The translations under genes were made by a program, and so were the position numbers. The notes beneath the pieces were generated by a model that was not told the origin of the DNA, did no database searches, and saw only the letters and a program-made list of their open reading frames with translations. A stretch of 64,000 nucleotides of DNA from Pelagibius sp. GTDB lineage: Bacteria > Pseudomonadota > Alphaproteobacteria > Kiloniellales > Kiloniellaceae. How positions within the stretch are numbered: the first letter of the stretch is position 1; each line of letters opens with the position of its first letter. Shown here piece by piece: positions 48,372-57,841 of this stretch. Location of the stretch: contig JANQMC010000024.1 in assembly GCA_028280305.1 (NCBI GenBank), forward strand, positions 1-64,000, read 5' to 3'.

Positions 48372-48489
48372 GCGTAAAGCTTACCTGCCGAAGCAGCCTC
48401 CTGTCCCGGAGAATAGCGCTGCTGACCGGAATTTGAAGGCGATGGCCTGAAAGGCGGAGTTCCGCGGAAAACGGCCTCTCCGAAGGCTG

Positions 48490-50295
48490 TCAGGCGCCCA
48501 GCGGCGCCGCATCTTCGATGATGAACTGCACCGATTCCTTGCCTCCCCAGCGGTCGATCTGCAGCCGCCCCGCAACATTCAAAGGCATTCCGGCGGTTTG
48601 CAGCAAGGCGGGGCCAAGGTCGCTGTCCAGGGCCCGAAAGGCGATGCCCTTCAGGCGGCCGCCCTGGGCACCGGAAAGAAAGCAGCGCACATGGTTCTCA
48701 CCAACCACCGAGGCCTGGGCCACCTTGACCGCCGGCAGGGCAAAACGCGGCTGGGCATTGCCGACCCCGAAGGGAGCGCAGCGCTCCAGAGCTGCAAGCA
48801 GTTCCAGAGTGGCGCTCTTGGGCTGCAAGGCACCGTCAATCCCCAGGGCCGGGCGGTAGGCAATCTCGGCCAGGCGGCGGCCCAGGCGCTCGTCCAGAAA
48901 TGCCGTCAGTGCGCCCAGGCGGCTACTTTCCAGGGTGATGCCCGCCGCCATGGGGTGTCCGCCCCCGTTCACCAGCAGGCCTTCCTGCCGGGCCGCGATC
49001 ACCACCGCCCCGAGATCCACCCCCGGTACCGATCGGCCGGAGCCCTTGCCGAGCGGACCGTCCAGGGCAATGACCAGCGCCGGGCGGTTGTAGCGTTCCT
49101 TCAGACGGCTGGCGACGATGCCGATGACCCCGGCGTGCCAGCCCTCGGAAGCGGCGACGACGAGCCCCTTCCCCGGCCCCTGTTCCTCCACCTGGCGAAT
49201 GGCCTGGTCGAGAACCTGGGCCTCGATCTCCCGCCGTTCCGCGTTGTAATCGTCGAGCCGGGCGGCGATCGCCGCCGCCTCGCTCCCGTCGTTGCTGCAC
49301 AACAGCTTTGCGCCCAGGGGCGCCTCGCCGACCCGCCCGCCGGCGTTGACCCTTGGGCCCAGCAGAAACCCGGCATGGTAGGTGCCCGGCGGCTCGTCGA
49401 TACGCGCCACATCGCTCAGCGCCGCGAGCCCGGCATTGGCGCGGCGCGCCATAACCTTGAGGCCCTGGGAAACCAGGGCGCGGTTGACGCCGGTCAGCGG
49501 CACCACGTCGCAGATCGTGCCCAGGGCGACGAGGTCCAGCCACTGGCGCAGGTCCGGTTCCTTTCGTCCTCCGGCAGCGTACCAGCCGCTGTCCCGCAGA
49601 GTGCGGTTGAGGGCGACGACCAGCATGAAGGCGACACCGACAGCGGCCATCTGGCCCTGTCCGCTGCCGTCGTCCAGACGGTTCGGGTTCACCACCGCCG
49701 CCGCCGTTGGCAGGCGCGGTTCGGCGGCATGGTGATCGACGACGATGACCTCAAGATCCGCTTCGGCGGCCTCGGCCAGAGCGTCAAAGGCGGTGATACC
49801 GCAATCCACCGTGATTGCCAGGCTGACACCGCCAGCGCGCAGCCGTTTCAGGGCCGGGGCATTGGGGCCGTAACCCTCGGCCATACGGTCGGGAATGTAG
49901 ATTTCCAGATCGACGCCCAGCTCGGCGAAGAAGCGCCACAGCAAGGCAGAAGACGTGGCCCCGTCGACATCGTAATCCCCGAAGACGGCAATCTTCTCTC
50001 CCGCGCCGATCGCCTTAGCCAACCGCTCTGCTGCCTTATCCATGTCGGCAAAGGCAGAAGGGTCCGGCAAGTAATCGCGCAGGGTCGGATTCAGGAACCC
50101 TTCGGCCTCCTCCACCCCAACGCCGCGAGCGGCGAGCACGCGGCCGATGATTTCCGGCAAACCCAATTGTTGCGACAAGGCAAGACCGAGCCGGGCCTCA
50201 TCCAGGCGCTCCTCCCAACGCTTGCCTGTCAGCGAACGTTCGACCCCGAGGACACAGCCGCGCTCCGCGTTGGATGCAGGCGAGGTCGCGGCCAT
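48490..50295 (-). CDS. recJ: Single-stranded-DNA-specific exonuclease RecJ
   Basis: 601 residues. 5'-3' ssDNA exonuclease in recombination and mismatch repair. DHH motif I GDYDVDG at 106-112, DHH at 186-188, and the DHHA1 region with GGGHPMAAG near residue 450. C-terminal OB-like part is complete. It begins 5 bp after glpX on the same strand, so translation is near-coupled in the glpX-recJ run. Confidence 0.95.
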   Translation of the reverse strand: MAATSPASNAERGCVLGVERSLTGKRWEERLDEARLGLALSQQLGLPEIIGRVLAARGVGVEEAEGFLNPTLRDYLPDPSAFADMDKAAERLAKAIGAGEKIAVFGDYDVDGATSSALLWRFFAELGVDLEIYIPDRMAEGYGPNAPALKRLRAGGVSLAITVDCGITAFDALAEAAEADLEVIVVDHHAAEPRLPTAAAVVNPNRLDDGSGQGQMAAVGVAFMLVVALNRTLRDSGWYAAGGRKEPDLRQWLDLVALGTICDVVPLTGVNRALVSQGLKVMARRANAGLAALSDVARIDEPPGTYHAGFLLGPRVNAGGRVGEAPLGAKLLCSNDGSEAAAIAARLDDYNAERREIEAQVLDQAIRQVEEQGPGKGLVVAASEGWHAGVIGIVASRLKERYNRPALVIALDGPLGKGSGRSVPGVDLGAVVIAARQEGLLVNGGGHPMAAGITLESSRLGALTAFLDERLGRRLAEIAYRPALGIDGALQPKSATLELLAALERCAPFGVGNAQPRFALPAVKVAQASVVGENHVRCFLSGAQGGRLKGIAFRALDSDLGPALLQTAGMPLNVAGRLQIDRWGGKESVQFIIEDAAPLGA

Positions 50296-50300
50296 CGCGT

Positions 50301-51290
50301 CTAGACGCCCAGCCCGTCGTACCAGGTCTTGCGCTGGAAATTGTGGTGGGCTTCGACATAGCGCACGGTGCCGGATTTCGACCGCATCACCACGGAATGG
50401 GTGGTGGCGCCGCCGTGGAAGCGGCGCACGCCCTTCAGCATCGAACCGTCGGTCACACCGGTGGCGGCGAACATCACGTCACCGCTGGCCAGTTCCTCCA
50501 GCTTGTACTTGCGGTCATAGTCGGTAATGCCCCAACGGTCGGCGCGGCGCCGTTCGTCGTCGTTGCGGAACACAAGACGTCCCTGAAACTGCCCGCCGAT
50601 GCAACGCAGCGCCGCCGCGGCCAAAACGCCTTCCGGCGCACCACCGACCCCCATATAGATATCGACACCGCTGTCGGGGCTGCTCGTCGCCATGGCGCCG
50701 GAGACATCGCCGTCGCCGATCAAAACGATCCGCGCGCCGGCTTCGCGCACCTTGGCAATCACCTCGCCATGACGCGGCCGGTCGAGAATGCAGGCCACCA
50801 GATCCGAAACCTCGACCTTCTTGGCCTTGGCCAGGTTGGCCAGATTCTTGGCCGGCTCTTCGTCGAGGTCCACCAGGTCCTCCGGTAATCCGCCGCCGAT
50901 GGCAATCTTGCTCATATAGGTGTCAGGGGCGTTCAGGAAGTTACCCGCCTCAGCCATTGCGATCACCGCCAGCGCATTCTGGCCGCCCTTCGCGGTGATG
51001 GTGGTTCCTTCAAGTGGGTCGAGGGCAATATCGATGGCCGGGCCGCCGCCGCCGACCTTTTCGCCGATGTAGAGCATCGGCGCTTCATCGCGCTCGCCCT
51101 CGCCGATCACCACGGTGCCGTCGATTCCCAGGCCGTTCAAAGACTGTCGCATGGCGTTGACCGCCGCCTGATCCGCAGCCTTCTCGTCGCCACGGCCCAT
51201 CAGCCGCGACGCCGCAAGGGCGGCCGCTTCGGTCACGCGAACCGTCTCCAAAGCCAAGTTCCGGTCCATCGCAGTGCTGCTTTTGGGCAT
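50301..51290 (-). CDS. glpX: Class II fructose-1,6-bisphosphatase (GlpX)
   Basis: 329 residues. Gluconeogenic phosphatase. Family features: DRNLALETVRVTEAAALAASRL near the N-terminus, VVIGEGERDEAPMLYIGE (metal binding), DIALDPLEGTT and VGGAPEGVLAAAALRCIGG. Complete and of usual length. 23 bp downstream of hom on the same strand. Confidence 0.95.
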   Translation of the reverse strand: MPKSSTAMDRNLALETVRVTEAAALAASRLMGRGDEKAADQAAVNAMRQSLNGLGIDGTVVIGEGERDEAPMLYIGEKVGGGGPAIDIALDPLEGTTITAKGGQNALAVIAMAEAGNFLNAPDTYMSKIAIGGGLPEDLVDLDEEPAKNLANLAKAKKVEVSDLVACILDRPRHGEVIAKVREAGARIVLIGDGDVSGAMATSSPDSGVDIYMGVGGAPEGVLAAAALRCIGGQFQGRLVFRNDDERRRADRWGITDYDRKYKLEELASGDVMFAATGVTDGSMLKGVRRFHGGATTHSVVMRSKSGTVRYVEAHHNFQRKTWYDGLGV

Positions 51291-51313
51291 TGTCCCTCTT
51301 CTTTCCTGTCGCT

Positions 51314-52639
51314 TCAGAAGTCGACGATACGAATAAGCTGCGGCGGCTCCAGTGTCGCCTCCAGCCCGGCAATCCGGTCCAAGGCGGCCCGCATGGCTGC
51401 CTCGCTGGTCTCGTGGGTCATGATGATGACCGGCACGGCCTCGCCCTCACCTTGGGCACGGCCGCGCTGAAGCATCGACTCCATCGAGATATCCGCATCG
51501 CGCAGTACCGCAGAGACTTCGGCGATTACGCCCGGCTTGTCCAGTACCAAGAGGCGCAGATAGTAGGCACAGCTGTGTCTTTCCATGGGCAGGGTCGGCA
51601 GACGGCTGAGCCGGTCGGCGGCAATACCGAACACAGGCAGCACCTTCCCGCGGGCAATATCGATAAGATCCGCTACCACGGCAGAGGCCGTCGGACCGGC
51701 GCCGGCGCCACGGCCCTCGTACATCGTCGTATCGACGAAGTCACCGTCGGCCACCACTGCGTTAAAGACACCATCCACCGAGGCAATCGGCTGCCCGATC
51801 CGCACCATGCAGGGGTGCACCCGTTGCTCCACCGCACCGTTCACCTGTTGCGCGACGCCGAGCAGCTTGATGCAGTAACCCAGTTCCTCGGCATAGGAGA
51901 CATCGAGCGCGGAAACGTTGCGAATGCCTTCGACAAAAACAGCGTCGAAATCCACCTCGCAGCCAAAGGCCAGCGCCGTAAGGATAGCCAGTTTGTGCGC
52001 CGTATCGACGCCGTCGACATCGAAGCTGGGATCGGCCTCTGCATAGCCCAGACGCTGCGCCTCGCTCAGCACGGCCTCAAAGCTCTGGCGCTCCACCGGA
52101 TTGCCGGGCGTGCCGCCACCGGCGGACATCTGGGTCAGGATATAGTTGCAAGTGCCGTTCAGAATGCCGTAGACGCGGCTGACGCGATTGCCGGCCAGGC
52201 CTTCCCGCAGTCCCTTGATGATCGGAATGCCACCGGCAACGGCGGCCTCGTAGCCGATGGTGCAGCCAGCGGTCTCCGCCTGCCTTGCCAAAGCGGTTCC
52301 GTGATGGGCCAGCAGCGCCTTGTTGGCAGTGACCACCGAACGTCCGGCGGCAAGGGCCGCTTCGACCATCTGCTTGGCCGCACCTTCGGAACCGCCGATC
52401 AGTTCGACAACCACGTCGGCTTCGGCCTCGGCGGCCATGGCCACCGGGTCGTCGAACCACTGACAGCCCGACAGGTCGACACCGCGGTCGCGGGAGCGGT
52501 CACGGGCGCAGACAGCTGTGACCTGCAGGGCGCGGCCTGCGCGTGCTGCAATCACCTCGGCGTTTTCGTTCAAAAGGCGCAGGGTGCCGGCGCCTACCGT
52601 GCCAAGACCGGCCACGGCTATTCGAAGGGCTGTACTCAA
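51314..52639 (-). CDS. hom: Homoserine dehydrogenase
   Basis: 441 residues. NAD(P)-dependent reduction of aspartate semialdehyde on the way to threonine and methionine. Rossmann loop AGLGTVGAG 10-18, catalytic region AGGIPIIKGLREGLAGN and GILNGTCNYI, and a C-terminal ACT domain (LLVLDKPGVIAEVSAVLRD) for feedback control. The start codon is TTG, overlapping the upstream aminotransferase stop (TTGA), a coupled start. Confidence 0.95.
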   Translation of the reverse strand: MSTALRIAVAGLGTVGAGTLRLLNENAEVIAARAGRALQVTAVCARDRSRDRGVDLSGCQWFDDPVAMAAEAEADVVVELIGGSEGAAKQMVEAALAAGRSVVTANKALLAHHGTALARQAETAGCTIGYEAAVAGGIPIIKGLREGLAGNRVSRVYGILNGTCNYILTQMSAGGGTPGNPVERQSFEAVLSEAQRLGYAEADPSFDVDGVDTAHKLAILTALAFGCEVDFDAVFVEGIRNVSALDVSYAEELGYCIKLLGVAQQVNGAVEQRVHPCMVRIGQPIASVDGVFNAVVADGDFVDTTMYEGRGAGAGPTASAVVADLIDIARGKVLPVFGIAADRLSRLPTLPMERHSCAYYLRLLVLDKPGVIAEVSAVLRDADISMESMLQRGRAQGEGEAVPVIIMTHETSEAAMRAALDRIAGLEATLEPPQLIRIVDF

Positions 52640-53856
52640 GAAGCGATGTTCCGAACCTTGGCGTCGTCGGGGCCGATCCCCGAAGAACGCAGAAACTGTT
52701 TGATGTTGCGCACGGCCTGGCGCGTGCGCTGTTCATTCTCTACGAGACCCAGGCGGACAAAGCCCTCGCCGTATTCGCCAAACCCGACGCCCGGTGCAAC
52801 CGCCACCTGTGCTTCACGCAAAAGCAGTTTCGAGAATTCCAGGGACCCCAGTTCCCGCAAAGCCTCAGGCAGCGGCGCCCAGCAGAACATGGTGGCGGGC
52901 GGACTCGGTATCGGCCAGCCGGCGGCCTCCAGGCCGGATACCAGAACATCCCGGCGCGAGCGATAGCGCAGCCGCATTTCCTCAACGCAATCCTGAGGGC
53001 CGTTCAGGGCCGCTGTCGCGGCCACCTGGATCGGCGTAAAGGCGCCATAATCGAGATAGGACTTTACCCGCCCCAGGGCGGCCACCAAGTCCGCGTTGCC
53101 GACGCAGAAGCCAATGCGCCAGCCCGGCATCGAGTAGGTCTTGCTGAGGGAGGTGAACTCCACCGCGATGTCACGCGCACCGGGCACCTGAAGAATCGAG
53201 GGCGGCGGCTTGCCGTCGAAGTAAACCTCGGCATAGGCAAGGTCGGAGATCACATAGATTCCGTTGTCGCGGCAGAACTCGACAATGGCCCCGTAGAAAT
53301 CGAGGTCGACGACCTCGGCCGTCGGGTTCGAAGGATAGTTCAACACCAGGGCCGAGGGCTTGGGCACGGAGTGACGGACCGCCCGTTCCAGCTGCTCCAA
53401 AAGGTCGAACTCCGGGCCCATGGGCAGGCTGCGGATCGCCGCGCCGGCAATGATGAAGCCGAAGGCATGGATCGGATAGCTGGGGTTCGGCGCCAGGATG
53501 ATGTCGCCCGGACTGGTGATTGCCTGGGCAAGGTTGGCAAGGCCTTCCTTTGAGCCAAGGGTCACGATGACCTCGCGCTCCGGATCCAGATCGACGCCGA
53601 AGCGCTCGCCGTAGTAGCGGCTAAGCGCGCGCCGCAGGCCCGGGATGCCGCGCGAGGTCGAATAGCGGTGCACCCTTGGATCTGACAGCGTCTCCACCAG
53701 CTTATCGACCACATGCTTGGGCGGCGGCTGATCGGGATTGCCCATGCCGAAGTCGATGATGTCCTGGCCCTCCGCCCGGGCAGCAGACTTTAGCGCATTC
53801 ACTTCCGCAAAGACGTAGGGCGGCAGGCGCTTGATACGGTGGAAGTCTTGAGACAT
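52636..53856 (-). CDS. Class I PLP aminotransferase (AlaC / LL-DAP aminotransferase-like)
   Basis: 406 residues from ATG 53856; a start 11 codons upstream is not supported by homology. PLP lysine is Lys239 in SLSKTYSMPGW; Asp205 binds the ring nitrogen. In the AlaC/LL-diaminopimelate aminotransferase-like group; NPDQPPPKHVVDKL, NYPSNPTAEVVDLDFY and RIGFCVGN are typical. In alphaproteobacteria this enzyme is regularly just upstream of hom, as here. Which amino acid it uses is not certain. Confidence 0.9.
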   Translation of the reverse strand: MSQDFHRIKRLPPYVFAEVNALKSAARAEGQDIIDFGMGNPDQPPPKHVVDKLVETLSDPRVHRYSTSRGIPGLRRALSRYYGERFGVDLDPEREVIVTLGSKEGLANLAQAITSPGDIILAPNPSYPIHAFGFIIAGAAIRSLPMGPEFDLLEQLERAVRHSVPKPSALVLNYPSNPTAEVVDLDFYGAIVEFCRDNGIYVISDLAYAEVYFDGKPPPSILQVPGARDIAVEFTSLSKTYSMPGWRIGFCVGNADLVAALGRVKSYLDYGAFTPIQVAATAALNGPQDCVEEMRLRYRSRRDVLVSGLEAAGWPIPSPPATMFCWAPLPEALRELGSLEFSKLLLREAQVAVAPGVGFGEYGEGFVRLGLVENEQRTRQAVRNIKQFLRSSGIGPDDAKVRNIAS

Positions 53857-54012
53857 GGCCTGGCAAAGAACCAATCTGAGAGCGGGCACGGCCGCTGACG
53901 GCTGCCGTTAACCCCGTAAACCTAAGAAGCGTCAAAACCGATCTGGGCAACAACCTGCCCGGGCGTCCTTCAGCACGCTTCCTATCGGGTGCTTCTTGTA
54001 CCCAGGAGGCCG

Positions 54013-54819
54013 TTATTTTTCCAGGAAGATTTCGACCCGGCGGTTCCCGGCCTCCCCCGAAGGCATGAACTCGTGATAGACCGGCTCAGCATCGGACTTG
54101 GCTTCCGTAGAAACGGAATCCGGAGAGACCCCAAGGCGCAGCAGTTCCGAAGAGACCGCATTGGCCCGCGCCAGCGACATCTCGAAATTCGCCACCTGAT
54201 GCTGATCCGGGGTGGTGTTACGGGTCCGGCTGCTGGCATGGCCGATAACCCGCAGACTGCCGCCCTGCTGGTTGTGCAGGGTAACAAGGTCCTGCAGCAC
54301 GCTGCGGTCGTTCCCGTCCAGTTCAACGGAGCCATGACTGAAGAAGATGATAGCGGCGAGCTGGCCCGGCCCGGCGGATGGCGGTGCCGAAAGGTTCGCA
54401 AGCTGCGCGCCGGTGGTCACGGAATCGGCCGAGATGATGGTGCTGCCGGCAAAGGGGTCGAGCTTGGGCGGCGCTGCCGTGATCAAGGGCGTGGGATCGG
54501 TGAAATCCGCCTTTTCCCGGTCATCCGTTAGTTCTTCGACCATTTCCTGCCGTGCCTCCGGCGAGGAATACGGTCGCGGCGCATCGGGAACCTCCGATAG
54601 AGTAGGAAATTCTTCCTTTGCGCCTTCCGTTGTTACGCGCTGCGGCTCCAGGGCCGCGCGTTCCTCAGGCGACATGGTGAGATCGTCCACCGCCGTACAA
54701 CCGGCAAGCGCAAGTCCAACCGCTGCAGCCAGCGCCGCACCGGCGCGGCGCCCTTGACCCTTTGCCGCCAGATCAGCGTCTTTTGCGACCTGATCTGTCG
54801 CTTCCTGAGCTTCCGTCAT
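54013..54819 (-). CDS. OmpA-domain lipoprotein
   Basis: 268 residues. Lipobox LALAGC with Cys41, after an unusually long 23-residue N-terminal stretch before the hydrophobic part. The middle (50-150) is acidic and Pro-rich, then OmpA-type peptidoglycan binding: VELDGNDRSVLQDLV, GHASSRTR and ARANAVSSELLRLGV, ending NRRVEIFLEK. It likely links outer membrane and peptidoglycan. Divergent from phaC. Confidence 0.85.
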   Translation of the reverse strand: MTEAQEATDQVAKDADLAAKGQGRRAGAALAAAVGLALAGCTAVDDLTMSPEERAALEPQRVTTEGAKEEFPTLSEVPDAPRPYSSPEARQEMVEELTDDREKADFTDPTPLITAAPPKLDPFAGSTIISADSVTTGAQLANLSAPPSAGPGQLAAIIFFSHGSVELDGNDRSVLQDLVTLHNQQGGSLRVIGHASSRTRNTTPDQHQVANFEMSLARANAVSSELLRLGVSPDSVSTEAKSDAEPVYHEFMPSGEAGNRRVEIFLEK

Positions 54820-55022
54820 CTCGTTTCATCCCTGCTTGGCCGACAATCCCGGTCTTCCACCTCAATCGCCCGGCCTGCGCCACTTTCGGCTGCGCTGTCT
54901 CCGCTATTGTACAGACCGCACCCCCCTATTACCTTGCGGGGCAATTCAGCGATCCTGCGTCCGAGCCCTGATTCTTTTTCCAGGGCGGCGCGCACGTTTC
55001 TAGGCAGGATAAGGAAGCCGCC

Positions 55023-56828
55023 ATGGCGGAGCAACAGCCCCCCGACATCAAAATGCCCGATCCCGTGGAAATCTCCAAATCGATGGCGGGAATCGCAGAG
55101 CGCAGCCAGAAACTGGTCAGCGAATTCCTCGAGCGTCAACAGCAGGAAGGCAACGGTGGCGGCGCAGCCATGGACCCGATGAACATCGGCGCCGCTTTTA
55201 TGGAAATGACCCATCGGATGATGGCCGACCCGGCCAAGCTGGTGCAGGCCCAGATGACCCTCTGGCAGGACTACATGCGTCTCTGGCAATCCACCGCCCA
55301 GCGCATGATGGGCCAGGAAGCCGATCCGGTGGCCGAACCGGAACGCGGCGACCGGCGCTTCAAGCATCCGGAATGGGATGAGAATGAGCTCTTTGACTAT
55401 GTGAAGCAGTCCTACCTGCTGACGGCGCGCTGGATGCAGTCGACGGTAAAGGATGTCGAAGGCCTGGACGATAAGACGTCCCAGAAGGTCGACTTCTATA
55501 CCCGCCAGTTCGTCGATGCCATGGCCCCTTCGAACTTCCTGATGACCAATCCCGAAGTGCTCAAGGAGACCTTGGAATCCGGCGGCGAAAATCTGGTGAA
55601 GGGCCTGGAAAACCTGCTGGAGGATCTGGAGCGCGGCAAGGGCCGGCTGAAGATCCGAATGACCGATACCGAGGCTTTCGAGCTGGGCGAGAACATCGCG
55701 GTGACACCGGGCAAGGTGGTTTACCAGAATGACCTGATGCAGCTGCTGCAGTACGAGCCGACCACGGAAAAAGTCCACAAACGGCCGCTGCTGATCATCC
55801 CGCCCTGGATCAACAAGTTCTACATCCTGGATCTGCGGCCCAAGAATTCCTTCATCCGCTGGGCGGTCGAACAGGGCCACACGGTCTTCGTGATTTCCTG
55901 GGTCAATCCGGACGAGAAGCTGGCGGCCAAGAGTTTCGAAGACTACATGGTGGAGGGTCCGCTGGCCGCGCTGGACGCCTTGGAACAGGCGACCGGCGAA
56001 AAGGATGCCAACGTCATCGGTTACTGCCTGGGCGGGACCCTGCTGGCCTGCACCCTCTCCTACATGGCCGCCAAGAAAGACAACCGCGTCAAGTCCGCAA
56101 CCTTCTTCACCACCATGATGGATTTCGAGGATTCAGGCGAACTGGGAGTTTTCATCGACGAGGTACAGCTGGCCGCGCTCGAAGAAAAGATGAACCAGAA
56201 GGGCTATCTGGAAGGCGGCGAGATGGCGACCACCTTCAACATGCTGCGGGCCAACGACCTGATCTGGTCTTTCGTCGTCAACAACTACCTGATGGGCAAA
56301 GACCCCTTCCCCTTCGACCTGCTCTATTGGAATTCAGATTCCACGCGCATGCCGGCGGCGATGCACAGTTTTTATCTGCGCAACATGTACCAGGAGAATC
56401 GTCTGCTGAAAGCCGGCGGCATCCGCCTGAAAGGGGTCGACATCGATCTCTCGAAAATCAAGGTACCGGCCAGTCTGATCTCGACCCGCGAGGACCACAT
56501 CGCCCCCTGGAAAGCGACCTATGCGGCCACCCAGCTTCTGGGCGGCCCGGTCAAATTCATCCTTGCCGGGTCCGGCCATATCGCCGGGGTCGTGAACCCG
56601 CCGGAAGCCAACAAGTACGGCTATTGGACCAACGCCAAGAACCCGAAGTCGCCGGACGGTTGGATGAACTCGGCGAAAGAACATGCCGGCTCCTGGTGGC
56701 CCGAATGGGACAAATGGGTGGGCCAGTACGGAAACGGCGAAGTAGCGGCGCGCAAACCCGGCGACGGAAAGCTGAAGGTTGTCGAAGACGGCCCGGGCAG
56801 CTACGTCAAAGTGAAGGCGCACGATTAG
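55023..56828 (+). CDS. phaC: Class I polyhydroxyalkanoate synthase
   Basis: 601 residues. Polymerises hydroxyacyl-CoA into PHA granules. The lipase-box GYCLGG holds the catalytic Cys335; FVISWVNPD and GSGHIAGVVNPP (catalytic His) follow. N-terminal 190 residues are the class I regulatory domain. AAGGAAG precedes the ATG. No phaA/phaB or phasin is in the window. Confidence 0.95.
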   Translation: MAEQQPPDIKMPDPVEISKSMAGIAERSQKLVSEFLERQQQEGNGGGAAMDPMNIGAAFMEMTHRMMADPAKLVQAQMTLWQDYMRLWQSTAQRMMGQEADPVAEPERGDRRFKHPEWDENELFDYVKQSYLLTARWMQSTVKDVEGLDDKTSQKVDFYTRQFVDAMAPSNFLMTNPEVLKETLESGGENLVKGLENLLEDLERGKGRLKIRMTDTEAFELGENIAVTPGKVVYQNDLMQLLQYEPTTEKVHKRPLLIIPPWINKFYILDLRPKNSFIRWAVEQGHTVFVISWVNPDEKLAAKSFEDYMVEGPLAALDALEQATGEKDANVIGYCLGGTLLACTLSYMAAKKDNRVKSATFFTTMMDFEDSGELGVFIDEVQLAALEEKMNQKGYLEGGEMATTFNMLRANDLIWSFVVNNYLMGKDPFPFDLLYWNSDSTRMPAAMHSFYLRNMYQENRLLKAGGIRLKGVDIDLSKIKVPASLISTREDHIAPWKATYAATQLLGGPVKFILAGSGHIAGVVNPPEANKYGYWTNAKNPKSPDGWMNSAKEHAGSWWPEWDKWVGQYGNGEVAARKPGDGKLKVVEDGPGSYVKVKAHD

Positions 56829-56839
56829 GCACCTCGGCT

Positions 56840-56865
56840 ACGGCGCGGTGTTTCATCTGCGCCGT
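56840..56865. terminator. Possible bidirectional terminator between phaC and gamma-carbonic anhydrase gene
   Basis: Perfect 7-bp inverted repeat ACGGCGC/GCGCCGT with a 12-base loop that contains the stop codon of the minus-strand gene. No long T tract on either side, so termination is uncertain. Confidence 0.35.
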
Positions 56866-57410
56866 TCTGCCAGGTAGCTTGCCGCCGTTTCCTGATAGTG
56901 CTCAGCCAGGTAGGGAAGATCGGCCAGCTCCTGTTCTGATAGCGCGCGCATCAGCTTGGCGGGACGCCCTCCCCAAAGCTCTCTCTTGGCCACCTTCTTG
57001 CCCGGCGTCACCAGCGCGCCGGCCGCCACCATCGCCTGACCCTCTACGACGGCACCGTCCATGACGACGGCGGCCATGCCGATGAAGGCGTCGCTCTCTA
57101 TGGTGCAGGCATGGATGAGGACCTGGTGCCCGACGGTGACGTTGTCGCCGATCAGGGTCGGCATGCCGCCGCCGGTCTGCCGGTAGTCGCCGTTCCGGTC
57201 GTGATTCACGTGAACGATGGTGCCGTCCTGCAGGTTGGTCCCCGCCCCCACCCGGATCTTGTTCACATCGCCGCGCAGCACACAGCCGTACCAGATTGAG
57301 GCCCGTGGCCCGATCTCCACATCACCGATGATGGTCGCCGTCTCCGCGACAAAAGCATCGGGATGGATCCGCGGGGTGACACCGCGATAAGGAAGAATCA
57401 GGCTGGGCAT
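56853..57410 (-). CDS. Gamma-carbonic anhydrase family protein
   Basis: 185 residues from ATG 57410 (with AGAGG upstream); the longer open frame has no matching start context. Left-handed beta-helix with IWYGCVLRGDVNKIRVGAGTNLQ split over the hexapeptide repeats; zinc ligands His67/His70 and His95/His100 are in place. Related to YrdA/PaaY. Activity as a carbonic anhydrase is not guaranteed for this subgroup. Confidence 0.9.
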   Translation of the reverse strand: MPSLILPYRGVTPRIHPDAFVAETATIIGDVEIGPRASIWYGCVLRGDVNKIRVGAGTNLQDGTIVHVNHDRNGDYRQTGGGMPTLIGDNVTVGHQVLIHACTIESDAFIGMAAVVMDGAVVEGQAMVAAGALVTPGKKVAKRELWGGRPAKLMRALSEQELADLPYLAEHYQETAASYLAERRR

Positions 57411-57841
57411 GGAGATAACCTCTGCTTGAAGGTGGCGGGGCAAGCCGCTGTTGGGACGCCAGATTATCTCAGCGACTATCCGGCCGGAAATCCTCTTCCA
57501 ACGGCGCTTCCCCAGACACCGATTTTGCTTCGCAAACAAATGGCAGGGCAAATGGGCCGCAGGCGCCACAGTCCGTCTTCCCAGCCGCGCGCGTAGACTT
57601 ACCGCCTTCCTGACTCGCACCTCTACAAAATCCTGATATTTATGCGTTATCTCTGACGGAAACTCATTTTGAGACTTTGCGATGCCCTTCTCTCGGGATC
57701 GCGGGCAAGAAACTGATTGCATCATAACGTGATGTTATTACATTACATTTCATCCCGAAGGAAAGGCCTTCGGGTTCATTCTGCGCGGCTGCGCATCCTG
57801 CAGATTCTGACAACTGGTCACCAATGACCAAGGACAAGACC
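57411..57841. other. Divergent region holding the Zur-like site
   Basis: 431 bp between gamma-carbonic anhydrase (minus) and the CobW gene (plus). Besides the Zur-like palindrome at 57729-57746 it has no supported gene; other open frames are antisense shadows with no ribosome site. An AT-rich patch at 57710-57760 marks the promoter area. Confidence 0.5.
57729..57746 (+). promoter_or_regulatory. Zur-like operator upstream of CobW-family gene
   Basis: GTGATGTTATTACATTAC, matching its own reverse complement at 14 of 18 positions, in keeping with the ATGTTATAACAT-type palindromes of alphaproteobacterial Zur. It lies between a possible -35 (TTGCAT at 57717) and -10 (TACATT at 57739), about 95 bp upstream of the chosen ATG. 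Zinc-dependent repression is the inference; regulator not seen. Confidence 0.55.

Noticed and set aside
48598-50304. 568-codon plus-strand open frame antisense to recJ
   Set aside because: Shadow of recJ, low-complexity composition, no motif; recJ has complete DHH motifs.
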